From positions 7,688,001 through 7,752,000 of the forward strand of contig NC_057788.1 in assembly GCF_014905175.1 (NCBI RefSeq): a DNA stretch of 64,000 bases, given 5' to 3'. Under the pieces are notes generated by a model that saw only the letters and a list, made by a program, of their open reading frames with translations, searched no databases and was not told the DNA's origin. This document shows positions 49,401-60,825 of the stretch, in pieces (position 1 is the stretch's first letter; every line of letters starts with the position of its first letter). Source of the stretch: Aphidius gifuensis. Lineage: Eukaryota > Arthropoda > Insecta > Hymenoptera > Braconidae. Made by a program: the position numbers and the translations under genes.

Positions 49401-49555
49401 TTAAAATTGTAAATTAAATGTAAAATCAAAGATAGATAAACACATTGAAAATTGATTTGGGTTGACGATTTAATTACCTTGCGAAGCATTTCCTCGAGGG
49501 ACTCCATGTCGAGGGCTGAATTGTTGTTTTCAATGCAAACTGCAGGTTGAACCAT
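34435..49555 (-). CDS. Plekhh1: PLEKHH1/2 (MAX-1) homologue: coiled coil, PH, PH, MyTH4, FERM protein
   Basis: In C. elegans MAX-1 acts in netrin-dependent motor axon guidance; vertebrate PLEKHH proteins are actin/membrane-associated. Thirteen coding exons: 49478-49555, 43917-43979, 41165-41338, 40888-41076, 40504-40718, 39623-40038, 39318-39554, 38277-39230, 38019-38192, 35957-36249, 34844-35894, 34632-34767, 34435-34499. In order: coiled coil (LSELEQRVLDAEGRADEAED, IKEWVTNKLRELEQQN), Ser-rich linker, PH1 (AGHLAKLGGKLKTWRKRWFV), PH2 (IQGWLTKVK ... KDSWLYHLTV), MyTH4 (WRHPLLLHTKE ... QGWQLLSLAVSLFLP), FERM (RNPYHHSLP-type, YQVVSFDGSTTIEEF, RYRTNITAEQLRDLQ, TFGGCLDDFMLV), tail. In PH2 two bases are missing (near 38,722-38,740), breaking the frame; with them the total is 4,047 nt, 1,348 residues. 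A MyTH4 loop of about 60 residues (around SPAANGGGENADAQSTAST) is longer than in vertebrates. Confidence 0.92.
36250..38018 (-). other. Plekhh intron of 1.8 kb
   Basis: AT-rich intron inside the MyTH4 coding region, with several poly(A) and poly(T) runs. No exon or element supported. Confidence 0.5.
40270..40375. other. GC-richer island in a Plekhh intron
   Basis: About 100 bp of balanced base composition in an AT-rich intron (TCAGGACGTTACAGGGTACC, CTATTACGTCGCGAGACCTC). Open frames exist on both strands, but no splice sites fit the Plekhh phases. It could be an enhancer, a small unknown exon or a transposon remnant. Confidence 0.3.
41339..43916 (-). other. Plekhh intron of 2.6 kb
   Basis: Mostly AT-rich. 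It includes a moderately GC-richer stretch at 42,290-42,400 (GGGTGAGTCATGCTGGCTCG) and one at 42,920-42,960 (ACTGGCGCCAGTAGACG) that may be regulatory, plus a palindromic GCGAAGCGCGCATTATATTATGCGCGA-like block near 43,450 (central part only). No coding exon supported. Confidence 0.4.
46295..47040 (+). other. Two related coding-like fragments in the Plekhh intron
   Basis: On the plus strand, 46,301-46,398 reads PKAAAYGPKEETGNDTRAFE, then KSLRDPSSF; about 600 bp on, 46,913-47,040 reads DPSAFGDLAHAVWLPLHKTK and continues TLNSPLANFKWSTILNGITG. The joint word (CTTAGG-GATCCAAGT-G/A-TTTT) is shared, so they look like pieces of one element or gene. I do not recognise the protein. No start, stop or splice model holds, so I take them as remnants, possibly of a transposon. 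Confidence 0.3.
47622..47720 (-). CDS. Possible alternative first coding exon of Plekhh
   Basis: An open 99-nt stretch from ATG (MLPSQNVQHSYRSIIHNKCG...) to a GTGTATG donor after ...WVQDYQ, exactly 33 codons and phase 0. The next Plekhh exon (43917-43979) also begins in phase 0, so splicing from here would keep frame and replace the MVQPAV... N-terminus. Base composition is less AT-biased than the surrounding intron. No transcript evidence; a chance open island is possible. Confidence 0.35.
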
Positions 49556-50543
49556 TTATGATGATATTTTGAAACGCGGTATCTAACCACGTTTCATTTA
49601 CATAAAATTATCTATTCAAAGATTATTTTTTATATTTATATTTTTTTTTTAAAACTTCATTCACTATGATATCTATACTTAACAATACACTATTGTTATT
49701 ATTTTTTTTTTGTTAGTTAAAATCATAAATAAATATTCACAACACAACCATGAAAGGTTATGTGGTTTTACTTTAATCCCTCGTTGGCGTGCATGAAAAG
49801 TCTCTTTAGATTGATTTACCCAAGGATTTAGGTCGTATTTTCACGTATATATTTTAAGTATATTTTTTTTTATTTTTCTTCCCCCTTAGAAATAACCCAA
49901 TTCTACCCTTCGCAACGATCCATCATTGAATCTGCAATTGGCAATCGTATATCAAAGTTTTCTCATACACACAATTAATGGTGAGAAATAAAAAAAAAAT
50001 ATCATCATAATCTTATTGATTAATAATTAATGAAAAATCAATATATAAATTAAAAATTTATTAGAAAATAAAATAATCATTATTTTATGATTAAAAATTT
50101 TTTGAGTAATTAAATAAATTTATTATGATCGTGCGAAATTTAATGAGATTGCGTGTTTCATGTGAATGAATAAAAAAAGTTTTTATTATATTAAAAAAAA
50201 ATCGAATATAGCGTAGGAAAAATTGAGAAAAAATATTATTTCGAAATATATTTTAAAAATAAAAAAAATAAAAAATGATATGTGTGAAAACGATATGGAT
50301 AGGGTAAAAAGACAGTGACCAAAACGTACTATATATTTTTTTTAAATTTATATTTTTTTTTCAAAATGATATATCTTTCATTTGAATACAGCGACTATTT
50401 TAACCTGGTCGTATATAAATTACGCGTCGCCAGAGACCACTGCACAGTTTCGTTTTTTTTTTAAATTTTTTTCGTATATAACTTTTTGTGTATGCATTCA
50501 CGCGTCCATATATATACTCAACCAGTTTACAGCCAGTGAGCAA
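49556..50543 (-). promoter_or_regulatory. Plekhh upstream region up to the assembly gap
   Basis: Contains the 5' UTR and probable promoter of Plekhh on the minus strand. Near the gap, on the plus strand, CGTCGCCAGAGACCACTGCA and TCCATATATATACTCAACCAG form a TATA-like promoter pattern that could serve a plus-strand transcript hidden by the gap. No ORF supported. Confidence 0.4.
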
Positions 50544-50643
50544 NNNNNNNNNNNNNNNNNNNNNNNNNNNNNNNNNNNNNNNNNNNNNNNNNNNNNNNNN
50601 NNNNNNNNNNNNNNNNNNNNNNNNNNNNNNNNNNNNNNNNNNN
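50544..50643. other. Assembly gap, 100 N
   Basis: Exactly 100 N, the usual placeholder for a gap of unknown size. The second duplicated block starts at the very next base, so the junction of the two contigs is not supported by sequence. Confidence 1.
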
Positions 50644-52290
50644 AAAAAATAAAAATAAAATTTCGTAAAATTAATTGATTAATTTGATTGATTTAAAAGA
50701 AAAAAAAGAACGTTAAAAATATTTAAATTAATTACTAACCAAAATGATGAATCTGTTGTTGTTTGATAATAAATTGATTGTTTAATTAATATTTGAATGT
50801 CAAGAGAAATTTATAATTTACAAATATATTAGCTTTACGACACAAAAGAAACGATTGCTTTGCACTTCAACGGACGACTTGAAACTGCCTGAAGAAACTC
50901 TTGGAACTCTCAACTCATGGAAGTTGAGAAAAATACTTTCGTTGTGTTTTTACGAGAGCAAAAGGAGAGGGGTTTTGCCGGTGTGTTGGTAATAAACAAG
51001 GTACCACAAGAGGTCACAGAGGAAAAGAGGGTACAAAATTACAAAAAAAAAAAAAAAAAAAACACAACACAACACACAACCGAAACAACCAATGATAGCT
51101 GTCGATGAAATAAATGAACTGTGTCCTTGTTTTATATATTGTTGATGCTGGATTATATGAAAAAATAAAATAAACTGTTAAACCACCACCAGAGCAACAA
51201 AGAAGCAAATAAAAAAAAAAACGGAAGGAACCAATAGACAGTTACGGTATGACCAACTTTTTCCCGCATTCCTTCTCGCAAATAGTTTTGATTTTTTTTA
51301 ATTTTTTTTTTTAAACATAGTTATTATTTTATTAATAAAAATTATATAAATATTAAAATTTTTTTTTTAAAAAAAAGAATAAGTTTAAGTAAAATAAAAA
51401 ATAAAAAAAAAATTTTTATCAGTAAATGTCATTGTGATAATAATCATATATGTATAGGTAAAAAAAAAACAGTAAAAAATAATTTTAAAGAAATTCACTT
51501 GTCATTGCTTGTCATGATGATTATTAGATATGAAAAAAAAAAAAATTGTTAAAATAATAATTTAATTGTTAATTGATATATAAAAATATATTACCATATG
51601 TTTTACTTACATAATTTTATTTTGTACTTTTTAAATTTTCCGGTATGCTGATTGTCGTAATGATCAAGTGTCTCGTCGACAAGTTGTACGTAAAATGCAT
51701 CGCCCAGTTAAGTCAATCAGTGTCAATGCTGAAAAAAAAAAATTAATTTAGATAAAAGGAGGAGAATACATTATCACACGCCTGCGCATTATATAATGTC
51801 ATTTTTTTTTTTCTAACATGTGATATTGCACTAAAATATTGCAATGAAAATTACATTTTTTTTTTTTTGCAAATATAAAATTTAGAAAACTAACCTTTCT
51901 AAAAAATCCTTTCAATAGATTTTTCTTTTTTTTTTTTTTTTTTTTCACAAACAGTGAAAGCGAGTAAGTAGAGGTAAATAAAAATAATAACTCAAAAAAA
52001 TACCCACCTGATGAGAAGCATCCATATTTTCCTTTCATTGGAAAAAGAAGAAAAAAAAAAAAAGATAAAAAAAATTATTACCTGGATATTGGCTTTCAAT
52101 TTTAAAGCATGAAAAAATTTTCTTTTGTTAATTTTTTTTTTGAAAAAAATGTACAACTAGTTTTTGTTTGCTATTTTTAATGTATTATTGTAATTTAGTA
52201 GAGTATAAAAACCACTAAATTAATATAATATTTTTTTGTTAATTAATAAACATATATTTATTCACAATAATAGTAGAAATAATAATCTGA

Positions 52291-54726
52291 CTATGGACCA
52301 TCACGACTGGTACTTCGTTTGAGTGTTGCTGATGTTGACTCAATGATTTTAGTATCAATGGAGCTACTTGAAACTGCTGATTTCATTGATGATTTAGCAC
52401 CAGGTGTTGGACTCTCTGATGAATAGGAACGTTCATCTGATGTTGGTTTTTCACGTTCTAATCGTTGCTTACTAAATCTTCCCATACCTGGTCGATATAT
52501 TTCCATTGCTGGTCGATCCTAATGATCAATAAATAAAAACAAATATTAATTAACAAAATTAATTGTTAATATAATTGTTAATCATTGTTAAATTTTAAAT
52601 TTACCTTGTTACGAATTCTTCTTTCTGTTTTTGATTCTTTTTTATTTTTATTTTTACAATAGTCTTGATTTTTTTGTAGATTATCATCATCATCATCACC
52701 ATCCAGTGATTTATGACGACGAAGATGAACATTGTCATTGTCAATAACATCACCACCACTCTCTAATGAACTTCTTCTTTTAATTTTTTTATTATCTCGT
52801 TTATTTGTTTTTGTTGATTTTACATTTTCATCAAGATCAATTTGCATTGGGATTTCATCAATTTGTTCATCACATTTTTCTGTATCACCAATAATTTTTT
52901 TATCATCTAGAAAAATAATTAAATTAATATATTGTTTAAATATTTATAAAATAATTTTTATAAATTACCTGTTTCTTTAAATTTTTTTTTCTTTATATCT
53001 TTTTTTACTTCAATTGAATTATCATTAATTTTTTCAATTTGTTTATGGATTATTTCAACATCTCGTTTTATTATTTCAATTTTTTTATGCTCATAATCAT
53101 CTTTTTTTGATAAATCTTTTTGATTATCAATTATTTGTTTTTTATTTTCAGCAATTTTACGTTTTTCTTTTCTCATTTTTTCATAACTTTTACCTTTTTT
53201 TTCTTCAATTTTTTTATCTTTATCATCTTTTGTTACTTTATTAACAATTTCATGATTTTTTTTATCATCTTTTTGTAAATAATCTTTGTTGTCATCTTTA
53301 CGATTATATATTTTTTTTTCTTCATATTTTTTTTGATTTTTAACATCACGCTCTTGATATTTTTTTTCATCTCTATAATTTTTAGATGGTACTTTGGTTT
53401 CACGTTCTCTTATTACAAGTGGTTTTTCACGAATTTTAACCTCATCTTTTTTACGATTTTTAGTTAAATCTTTAACTGGTATTATTTTTTCTTTTTCTTC
53501 TTTATTTTCTTTATTTTCTCGGCCCAATTCACGCTCAACATCTGGATTTTTTAAAACCTATAAAAAAAAAAACCATAAATCATTATGTTTTATGTATTTT
53601 TTGTTTTTTCAATACTTAAATTTATTTTTCTAAAAACCACGTCAGTTATTATTTAAAATTTACCATTTTATAAAATTCTTGAAGACTAACAAAGAGGTTT
53701 TTTTTTATTTCTAACAGATGATCTAATGACTATTGTTAATTTTTCTTGGGTCTTGGAAATGATTTTAATATGGCCATTTGATTTCTAAATAATTAATCAA
53801 TAATAAAAATCTATTCACAATAATTTATACATATATTTTTATCAAATAAATTACCTTTGAAATTGTTGGCTCATCTTTGGCTTTACGTTTTTCCAAATCA
53901 CGTCGTTTTCTTTCTTCACGTTTTTCATCTCTAACTCGTTGTTTATCCTGTTTTCTTTGTTTTAAAAATTCCAATAATGGTGTACTTGTTACTTTTTTTT
54001 GAGCATCTACAATATAAATAATTATTTATTAATAAATAATCCAATAAATAACACAAATATAAATAATAATTACTTTCAAATGGTTGAAATGAATATTCTG
54101 TTTTTGGTTGTGCAATTGCAGCATCAGTTTCTTGATTTTTTAAACTTTCAATAAAACTAATGTAATATGGCTCAGCCTCAATATTACCACATTTCATTTC
54201 TTTTTTTTTAGCAATACGTTTTTTTGGTAAACGTTGAAATGGTGCAAATTCAACAACAGCTGGATATTCAGTTCCTTTAGCATCAACAAATACATAATTA
54301 TCAAATTTTTCACGAAAATCAAATATTTGTTGTTGATCAATAAAATTAATATATGCTCTTGAAAATGCATGTTGTCCAAGTGACATATCAGCTTTGACAA
54401 AATAAAGATAATCATTATCTGGTAATGGTGATATTTGTTCAACAAATTGTGCTTGTGTCATTGAAGGTGGCAATCTTCTAATAACTACCTATTAAAAAAT
54501 TAATAATCATACAAATTTATCAATAATAATTTCAAATAAACAATAACATAACCTAAATAATTTTTATTAATAAATAAATACTAACCTTGGTCATTGGTTT
54601 ACATTTTTCTTTTTTACTATCAACTTTTGTTTTTGATTCGAAATTTTGACTATCAGTTGATGCTGAAAGTGAATTATTAGCAATATTGCTACAGCTGCTG
54701 TCTGGTTGTTGAATTTCTTCTGTCAT
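52291..54726 (-). CDS. Upf3: UPF3, regulator of nonsense transcripts, copy 2 (intact)
   Basis: Exons: 54586-54726, 54074-54488, 53855-54006, 52969-53557, 52605-52906, 52291-52518; 1,827 nt, 608 residues. It starts ATG ACA GAA GAA (MTEEIQQPDSSCSNIANNSL), so unlike copy 1 it has a normal start. Domain order is the same: Smg4/UPF3 domain, charged Lys/Glu-rich centre (ERELGRENKENKEEKEKI ...), exon-junction-binding motif, and a Ser-rich end (SYSSESPTPGAKSSMKSAVS). Exon lengths equal those of copy 1 except exon 4, which is 3 nt shorter (one Val codon after KDD). Only a few residues differ (for example KKRIAKK here, KKRIGKK there). This copy is the likelier functional gene. Confidence 0.94.
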
Positions 54727-55617
54727 TATTAATATTTTTTCTTATTAAATACCACATGTAATATTAAATTTATTTTTTTATATAAAATTGTTATTTAATC
54801 TTTGAATTAATAATTGTTTTGTTAATTAATTTGTATTTTAATTTTTGTGTTAAATGTGCCATTGAGATTTTGTAATTACAATTTACACATATACAGATAG
54901 TTATTATTATTTTTTCTCTATATTAATAGAAGAAAAAAACAATACAAATCGATTGTTATTGTTGTTGGTGAACCAGGATCAACCAGGATAACAGAGTTGA
55001 CGCTAATTTTCGGCAGCCATTTTTAAAATTATGACGCTTTTCATTTCAACAGATGGCGTTTATCCGGAGTTCCAATAAAAATTAAATTTGAAATTTTATA
55101 AAACACATTGTTTCCATATAAAATATATTTTTTTTTACTCAACGTATTATTGTCGCTTTATTATTGTTAATTTATTTCTCCTTTAATAATTATAATCTTT
55201 TTATTATTGATATGGCAAATCAGACATAATTGCAGCCCACTAAAATTAAAAAAAAAACTGCTATAAAAAGTTCAATAAAAAAGCGAAAAAAAAAAAAATA
55301 AATAAAACTGGAAAAATGAAAATTACAAACTTTTATTAATATTTAAAAAAATGTCAATCACATAATGAATACATATTTATTTTTGAAATTGAATAAATTA
55401 ATTTTAATTTCGCAGTTACTTTTCAAACATCTAATATTTGTCGACCAATAAATTTATGTCGAATAAAAATATCGAGTCTTCAAATATAGCGGCTGATAAT
55501 ACACATCCCTCGACTCATTCTATTGCGGGGTGTTTTTTGGCCTAGATATATTAGTAGACGATCGATGAGTTTTGTTAGACTATAAACTCTAAAGTAGTGC
55601 GAATGTCTCTATGGCTA
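54727..55617. other. Spacer Upf3 / gene A', with array-flanking repeat
   Basis: Counterpart of 4605-5504. The CAACAGATGGCGTTTATCC element is at 55,031-55,080. No gene. Confidence 0.6.
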
Positions 55618-56519
55618 TTAATCAGCAGGCACACCCGCCTCACGACACATCTCCTGATATATAGCCAAACATTTAGGGTCGACTGAATAGAAAAAATAAT
55701 ACAAATGTTAATTGACGTTAATAATTTTTTAGAACCAAGTCATAAAGGTTACACTTGAGGTTTTGGTTAATCAACATACCAAGTTTTTCGATGGGCCGCT
55801 TGTAGTTAGGTCTTAATGAAACAAACATATATCCTCCGCGACTCATGCTACCATATTTACCCGAAGTGTTATAACCTATTAAATAGAAAAAATAATACAA
55901 ATGTTAATTGACATTAATAATTTTTTAGAACCAAGTCAAAGGTTACACTTAACGTTTTATTCAATTAATTTACCGAATGTTAATCTCCCACGGACACGAG
56001 GTAGTTGAGCTATTGGCTTCTGGTCCATTGGCACTTGTTGGTCGATGACGTTTTCACTGGAATTAGTGTCTGAAGATTTTTCTGTCGTATTAGTCTGTAA
56101 TAAATAAATAAATTATCAATAGTAAATTCCAATTACATCAATAATAATTTTCTAGATATTAGCATTAAATAATAAAAACAAGAATATAAAAAAAACACGT
56201 GTTATGAAATAATCTGAAAAAAATTAATATACAAAATTTAGACACTTGATTTATGTAATATTAATTAAAAATAATAGTAAACGTAATTTTAATTTATTGA
56301 TAAATCATTTAGTAGTATTATTATATAAATAATTTGATAATAAGTCAGATGAATTAACCAAAAATTAATGTTACACGTGGTTCAGTATATTTAATTGATA
56401 AATGATTCAACTTATTTACATATTCAATTTGAGTTGAAATATTTGAAAAAACATTATCAATTTATGTTAAATAATAATTTTTAATTTTATCAATTATTAA
56501 TTGTAATTAAACTCACCAT
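55618..56519 (-). CDS. Array gene A', copy of gene A (94 aa)
   Basis: Exons: 56517-56519 (ATG only), 55974-56094, 55780-55875, 55618-55682; 285 nt, the same length as A. The protein differs from A at one visible position (GYNTSGKYG for GYSTSGKYG), and the stop is TAA instead of TGA after an inserted TTA. Splice sites are unchanged. This is the best-conserved gene of the array between blocks. Confidence 0.7.
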
Positions 56520-57187
56520 AATTTTGTTTTTCTATAGCACTTTATTCACAATAACGGAACTGAACAAGCATGAGCAAGGTTGAAACTGGCTGAAGCTTTC
56601 GAATGCTTTTGAAAAACTTGAAAACAGAAGGAAAAACTTTTAAAAAATTGTTATGTTTATTATTTGTTCGTATAAAAATGTGGTAGGGGTACAAAGTACA
56701 CCTGCGCAGAATAAAAACTTCAACAGACCAAGATACAAATGAAGTTGATTATTAGCCGATCTCGTATAAGATTATTAATTTTTATTACATAAATTAATTG
56801 ACAATTATTTAATCATATGATTTTTTTTTCAATTTGATAACTGACGTACTTTATTCTCAGAGATTTAAATAGATATATTTTTTTTTTACTCAACGTATTT
56901 AAGCTTAATATATAATTGTTAATTTATTTCTCCTTTAATAATCTTTTTATTATTGATAAGTAGGACATAAAATAAATAAATAAATAAAACTGGAAAAATA
57001 AAAATTACAAACTTTTATTAATATTTGAAAACTGTCAATCACATAATAAATACATATTTATTTTCAATTTGAATAAATTAATTTTACCAGAAAATATTTG
57101 TCGAATAAAAATATCGAGTCTTCGAATATAGCGGCTGATAATACACATCCTTACTCATTCTATTGCGGGCTAGAATAACTAGATATA

Positions 57188-58057
57188 TCAGACGATCGAT
57201 TCACATCTATTGAATAGAAAAAATAAGACAAATGTTAATTGACGTTAATAATTTTATAGTTCCAAGTCATGAATGTTACACTTGAGGTTTTGGTTATAAT
57301 CAACTTACTTATTTTGCGGTGCCACCGCTTCCAAGTTTTTGTTGGAGCAAACATATATACGTCCTCCACGACACATGGTACCATATTCACCCGAAGTTTC
57401 ATCACCTATTAAATAAAAAACATAATACAAATGTTAATTGACATTAATAATTTTTTAGAACCAAGTCAAAGATTACACTTGAGGTTTTATTTAATTAATT
57501 TACCAGTTTTTAAGCCCCCACGGACACGGGGTAGTCGTGCTATTGGTTTCTGATTCATTGGCGCTTGTTGGTCGATGTCATTTTCACTGGAATCAGTGTC
57601 TGAAGCGTCTGAAGATTCATTTGTCTTATTACCCTGTGATAAATAAATAAATTATCAATAGTAAATTCCAATTACATCAATAATAATTTTCTAGATATTA
57701 GCATAATAATAAAAACATAAAAATAAAAAAAAACACGTGTCATGAAATAATCTAAAAAAAATTTAATATACACAAAATTTAGACACTTTTTTTTATGTAT
57801 TATCAATTAAAAATAATAGATAGCATAATTTTAATTTATTGATAAATTATTTAGTATAGTATTATATAAATAATTTGATAATAAGTCAGATGAATTAATC
57901 AAAAATTAGTGTTACACGTGGTTCAGTATTTAATTGATAAATAGTTCAACTAATTTACATATTTAATTTGAGTTGAAATAAATGAAAGTATTATTAGTTT
58001 ATGTTAAATAATAATATTTTAATATTATCAATTATTTATTGATAATAAACTCACCAT
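57188..58057 (-). CDS. Array gene B', frameshifted relative to gene B (82 aa)
   Basis: Exons: 58055-58057 (ATG only), 57504-57633, 57309-57405, then exon 4 from 57206. Exon 2 reads MNQKPIARLPRVRGGLKTG, more like gene A than gene B. Exon 3 has four extra bases (a second TATA in GTATATATG) compared with B, so RGGRMFAP becomes RGGRIYVCSNKNLEAVAPQN and the frame closes in exon 4 (KCESIV) at 57,188. The downstream stop used by B (here 57,160) is in the old frame. It may be a pseudogene or a B allele with a new C-terminus. Confidence 0.5.
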
Positions 58058-58742
58058 AATTTTGTTCTTTTAGCACTATTGATTCACAATAACTGAGCTG
58101 AACAAGCAAGAGCAAGGTTGAAACTGGCTGAAACTTGCTGGTTAAAGCTCTTGAAAAACTTGAAAACAGAAGAAAAGCTGGAAAAGCTTTTAAAAAATTA
58201 TTATGTTTATTATTTGTTTGTATTGTTCGTATAAGAATGTGGTAGGGGTACAAGGTACATCTGCGCAGAATAAAAATACCATACTCCAACTTCAACAGAC
58301 CAAGATACAACTGAAGTTGATTCAGGAGATTTCGTATAAGATTATTAATTTTTATTTCATAAATTAATTGATAATTATTTAATCATATGATTTTTTTTTC
58401 AGTTTGATAACTGACGTACTTTGTTCTTAGGGATTTAAATAGATACATAATTGCAGCCCACTAAAATTAAAAAAAAAACTGCTATAAAAAGTTCAATAAA
58501 AAAGCGAAAAAAAATAAATAAATAAAACTGGAAAAATGAAAATTACAAACTTTTATTAATATTTGACAACTGTCAATTACATAATGAATACATATTAATT
58601 TTTTTTATTGAATAAATTAATTTTAACTTCGCCGTTACTTGTCAAACATCTGATATTTGTCGACCAATAAATATATGTCGAAAAAAAATATCGAATCTTC
58701 GAATACACATCCTTAGACTCATTCTGTTGCGGGCTAGATATA

Positions 58743-59736
58743 TTAGTAGACGATCGATGAGTTTTGTTTGACTAAAGTAGTGCTATCCCCTGATGGTTTA
58801 CTCTCAGGCTCTGCAGCCGCAATCTGACGAAGAAGCCACGCACGTCTTTTAGTAAGATCTATTGAATAGAAAAAATAATACAAATGTTAATTGACGTTAA
58901 TAATTTTATAGATTCAAGTCATGAAGGTTACACTCGAGGTTTTGGTTAATCAACTTACCAATTTTGCGGGACCACGACTTCAAATTTTTTGATGAAGTAA
59001 ATAAATGTCCGTCATGACGCACGTAACCAGTTTCACCAGAATATAATTCTTCAGCTGTTAAATAGAAAAAATAATACAAATGTTAATTGATATTAATAAT
59101 TTTTTAGAACTAAGTCAAAGAACTTGAGGTTTTATTTAATTAATTTACTTATTGGTAAGCGACGTGTGCGTCGTTTCTGGATCATTGGCACACCTTGGGG
59201 AGTGGATTCAATATAATCTGGCCGAGGTAATGCCTTCAATGCGGCTACGTCATCGCTTGGCTCTTTTTTTTCACTGGTATCTTCAGGGTCTGAAGATTTT
59301 TCCATCATATTACCCTGTAATAAATAAATAAATTATCAATAGTAAATTCCAATTACATCAATAATTATTTTCTAGATATTAGCACACTAATAAAAACATT
59401 AAAAATAAAAAAAACACGTGTCATGAAATAACCTGAAAAAATTTAATATACAAAATTTAGACACTTGTTTTATGTAATATTAATTAAAAATAATAGTTAA
59501 CAAAATTTTAATTTATTGATAAATTATTATTTAGGAGTGTTATATAAATAATTTGATAATAAGTCAGATGAATTAACCAAAAATTAGTGTTACACGTGGT
59601 TCAGTATTTAATTGATAAATGATTCAACTTATTTACATATTCAATTTCAGTTGAAATATTTGAAAAAACATTATCAATTTATGTTAAATAATAATTTTTA
59701 ATTTTATCAATTATTAATTGTAATTAAACTCACCAT
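58743..59736 (-). CDS. Array gene C', chimeric relative to gene C (126 aa)
   Basis: Exons: 59734-59736 (ATG only), 59149-59314, 58959-59054, 58743-58858; 381 nt. Exon 4 and the second half of exon 3 (LFTSSKNLKSWSRKIG, DLTKRRAWLLRQIAAAEPES) match gene C with few changes. Exon 2 (MGNMMEKSSDPEDTSEKKEP, SDDVAALKALPRPDYIESTP, QGVPMIQKRRTRRLPI) and the first half of exon 3 (EELYSGETGYVRHDG) do not. The frame is open throughout in spite of this, and the splice sites are the family ones. It reads as a fusion of C with a fourth paralogue not otherwise present in the window. Confidence 0.65.
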
Positions 59737-59860
59737 AATTTTGGATTCACGAAATCTGATCAAGTGTGAACAAGGTTAAAAGTTGAAACTGAAAACGCTG
59801 AGGTCTGAGAATGACTGGGCACTGGCAGCAACTGGCAGTCAGCAGACTGGTTATCAGGTT

Positions 59861-60825
59861 ATGACAATTGACAATTGACAAGCAATGACAAGTTTAGACA
59901 AGTTTAGACAAGTTATAGCTTGCAAATAAATTTTATTCTACCAGCTTGTACATAGAATGTAGAGTACAATGTAGAGTGTAGACTTATTGTCAAATGTCCC
60001 GGAAAACGTCGCCATCTGACAGATGACGCTCTTCATTCCAACAGATGGCGTTTATCCGGAGCTCCAATAAAAGCCAATAAATATAATATATATCTTGCTT
60101 TCATATGTACTTGAGTGCACTTGAGTGGGTGTATAGACAATTGTCTGATCCCTTTTTTCTTTTTGTTAAAAAAAAAAAGATTTTTGTGAAAAGAAAGCAA
60201 CTATTGTAGCCCCTTATATTAATTTAATGACTTGAATAGTAATTAGTGGTAATTAGTATCTATTTCAATCTATTTTGTAAAATCCAGTCGTGAATAACAA
60301 GACGGACAGTCAAAGCAATGACTTGATTTTTGTCTTAATAAATTTTATTTTTACCTCGCGTTACGCGAAAATTATTAACAATTATTCAGTGTCTAAGGAT
60401 ACAAAATAATGAAATACGTGAATTTAATATTAAAGTTTTGAAAATTTTATATAAAAAAACAAATGAAATTGATAATTATTAATAAGAGTAAAAAGGTTGA
60501 TAAAAAGGTCAGTTGTGTTAAATATTATTGTGATTACATCTATTAGTATTATCAATTTTTTTTTCATTATTAAATTCATCATTATTATTCTCTTTGTTGA
60601 GAATCTTTTTTATTTTTTTATTTATTTTTATATTGAACATCGATCGACCGCTTGGTGGTGTTAACAATTGTATATCACGTGTCGGTGCCTTTTTTTTATT
60701 TTAGGTATATTTTTTTATCAATTTTTTTTTTTTTTTAATTTTCATGTCTATTTACAATAAATTTTTTATATTTGCTTCAGAGCTTTTTTTAAAACTTTTT
60801 TTTTTTTTTAGGTACTGATTCAAAA
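59861..60825. other. Intergenic right of block 2
   Basis: Contains TGACAATTGACAA and ACAAGTTTAG short repeats at the block edge, the third copy of the CAACAGATGGCGTTTATCC element (60,025-60,070, direct orientation), and a CG-containing segment near 60,640-60,690 (CATCGATCGACCGCTTGG, TATCACGTGTCGGTGCC) that could be a promoter. A pyrimidine tract and AG at about 60,812 precede the RNF216-like fragment. Confidence 0.5.

Larger units (their letters stand above)
43980..49477 (-). other. Plekhh first long intron (5.5 kb)
   Basis: Holds several islands of higher GC content: 46,300-46,400, 46,918-47,040, 47,622-47,720 (possible alternative first exon) and 48,180-48,310 (CGATGGCATCGATCCACC, ACCCGGGAAAACGAG). 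The rest is AT-rich. Long first introns of developmental genes often carry enhancers; nothing here proves it. Confidence 0.45.
50644..59860. repeat. Large duplicated block, copy 2
   Basis: Same order and orientation as 510-9760: candidate transcript (exon 51,611-51,728), Upf3, array genes A', B', C'. Differences are single bases, homopolymer lengths and short indels, except in the third array gene, where exon 2 and part of exon 3 are unrelated in sequence. Beyond 59,860 the sequence has no counterpart right of copy 1. Confidence 0.9.

Noticed and set aside
50382..50678. Open frame across the N gap
   Set aside because: Its length is created by the run of N; the two sides are not known to be joined.
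54078..54445. Second minus-strand frame over Upf3 exon 2 (MLNKYHHYQIM...)
   Set aside because: Out-of-frame shadow of the UPF3 domain, present in both copies for that reason.
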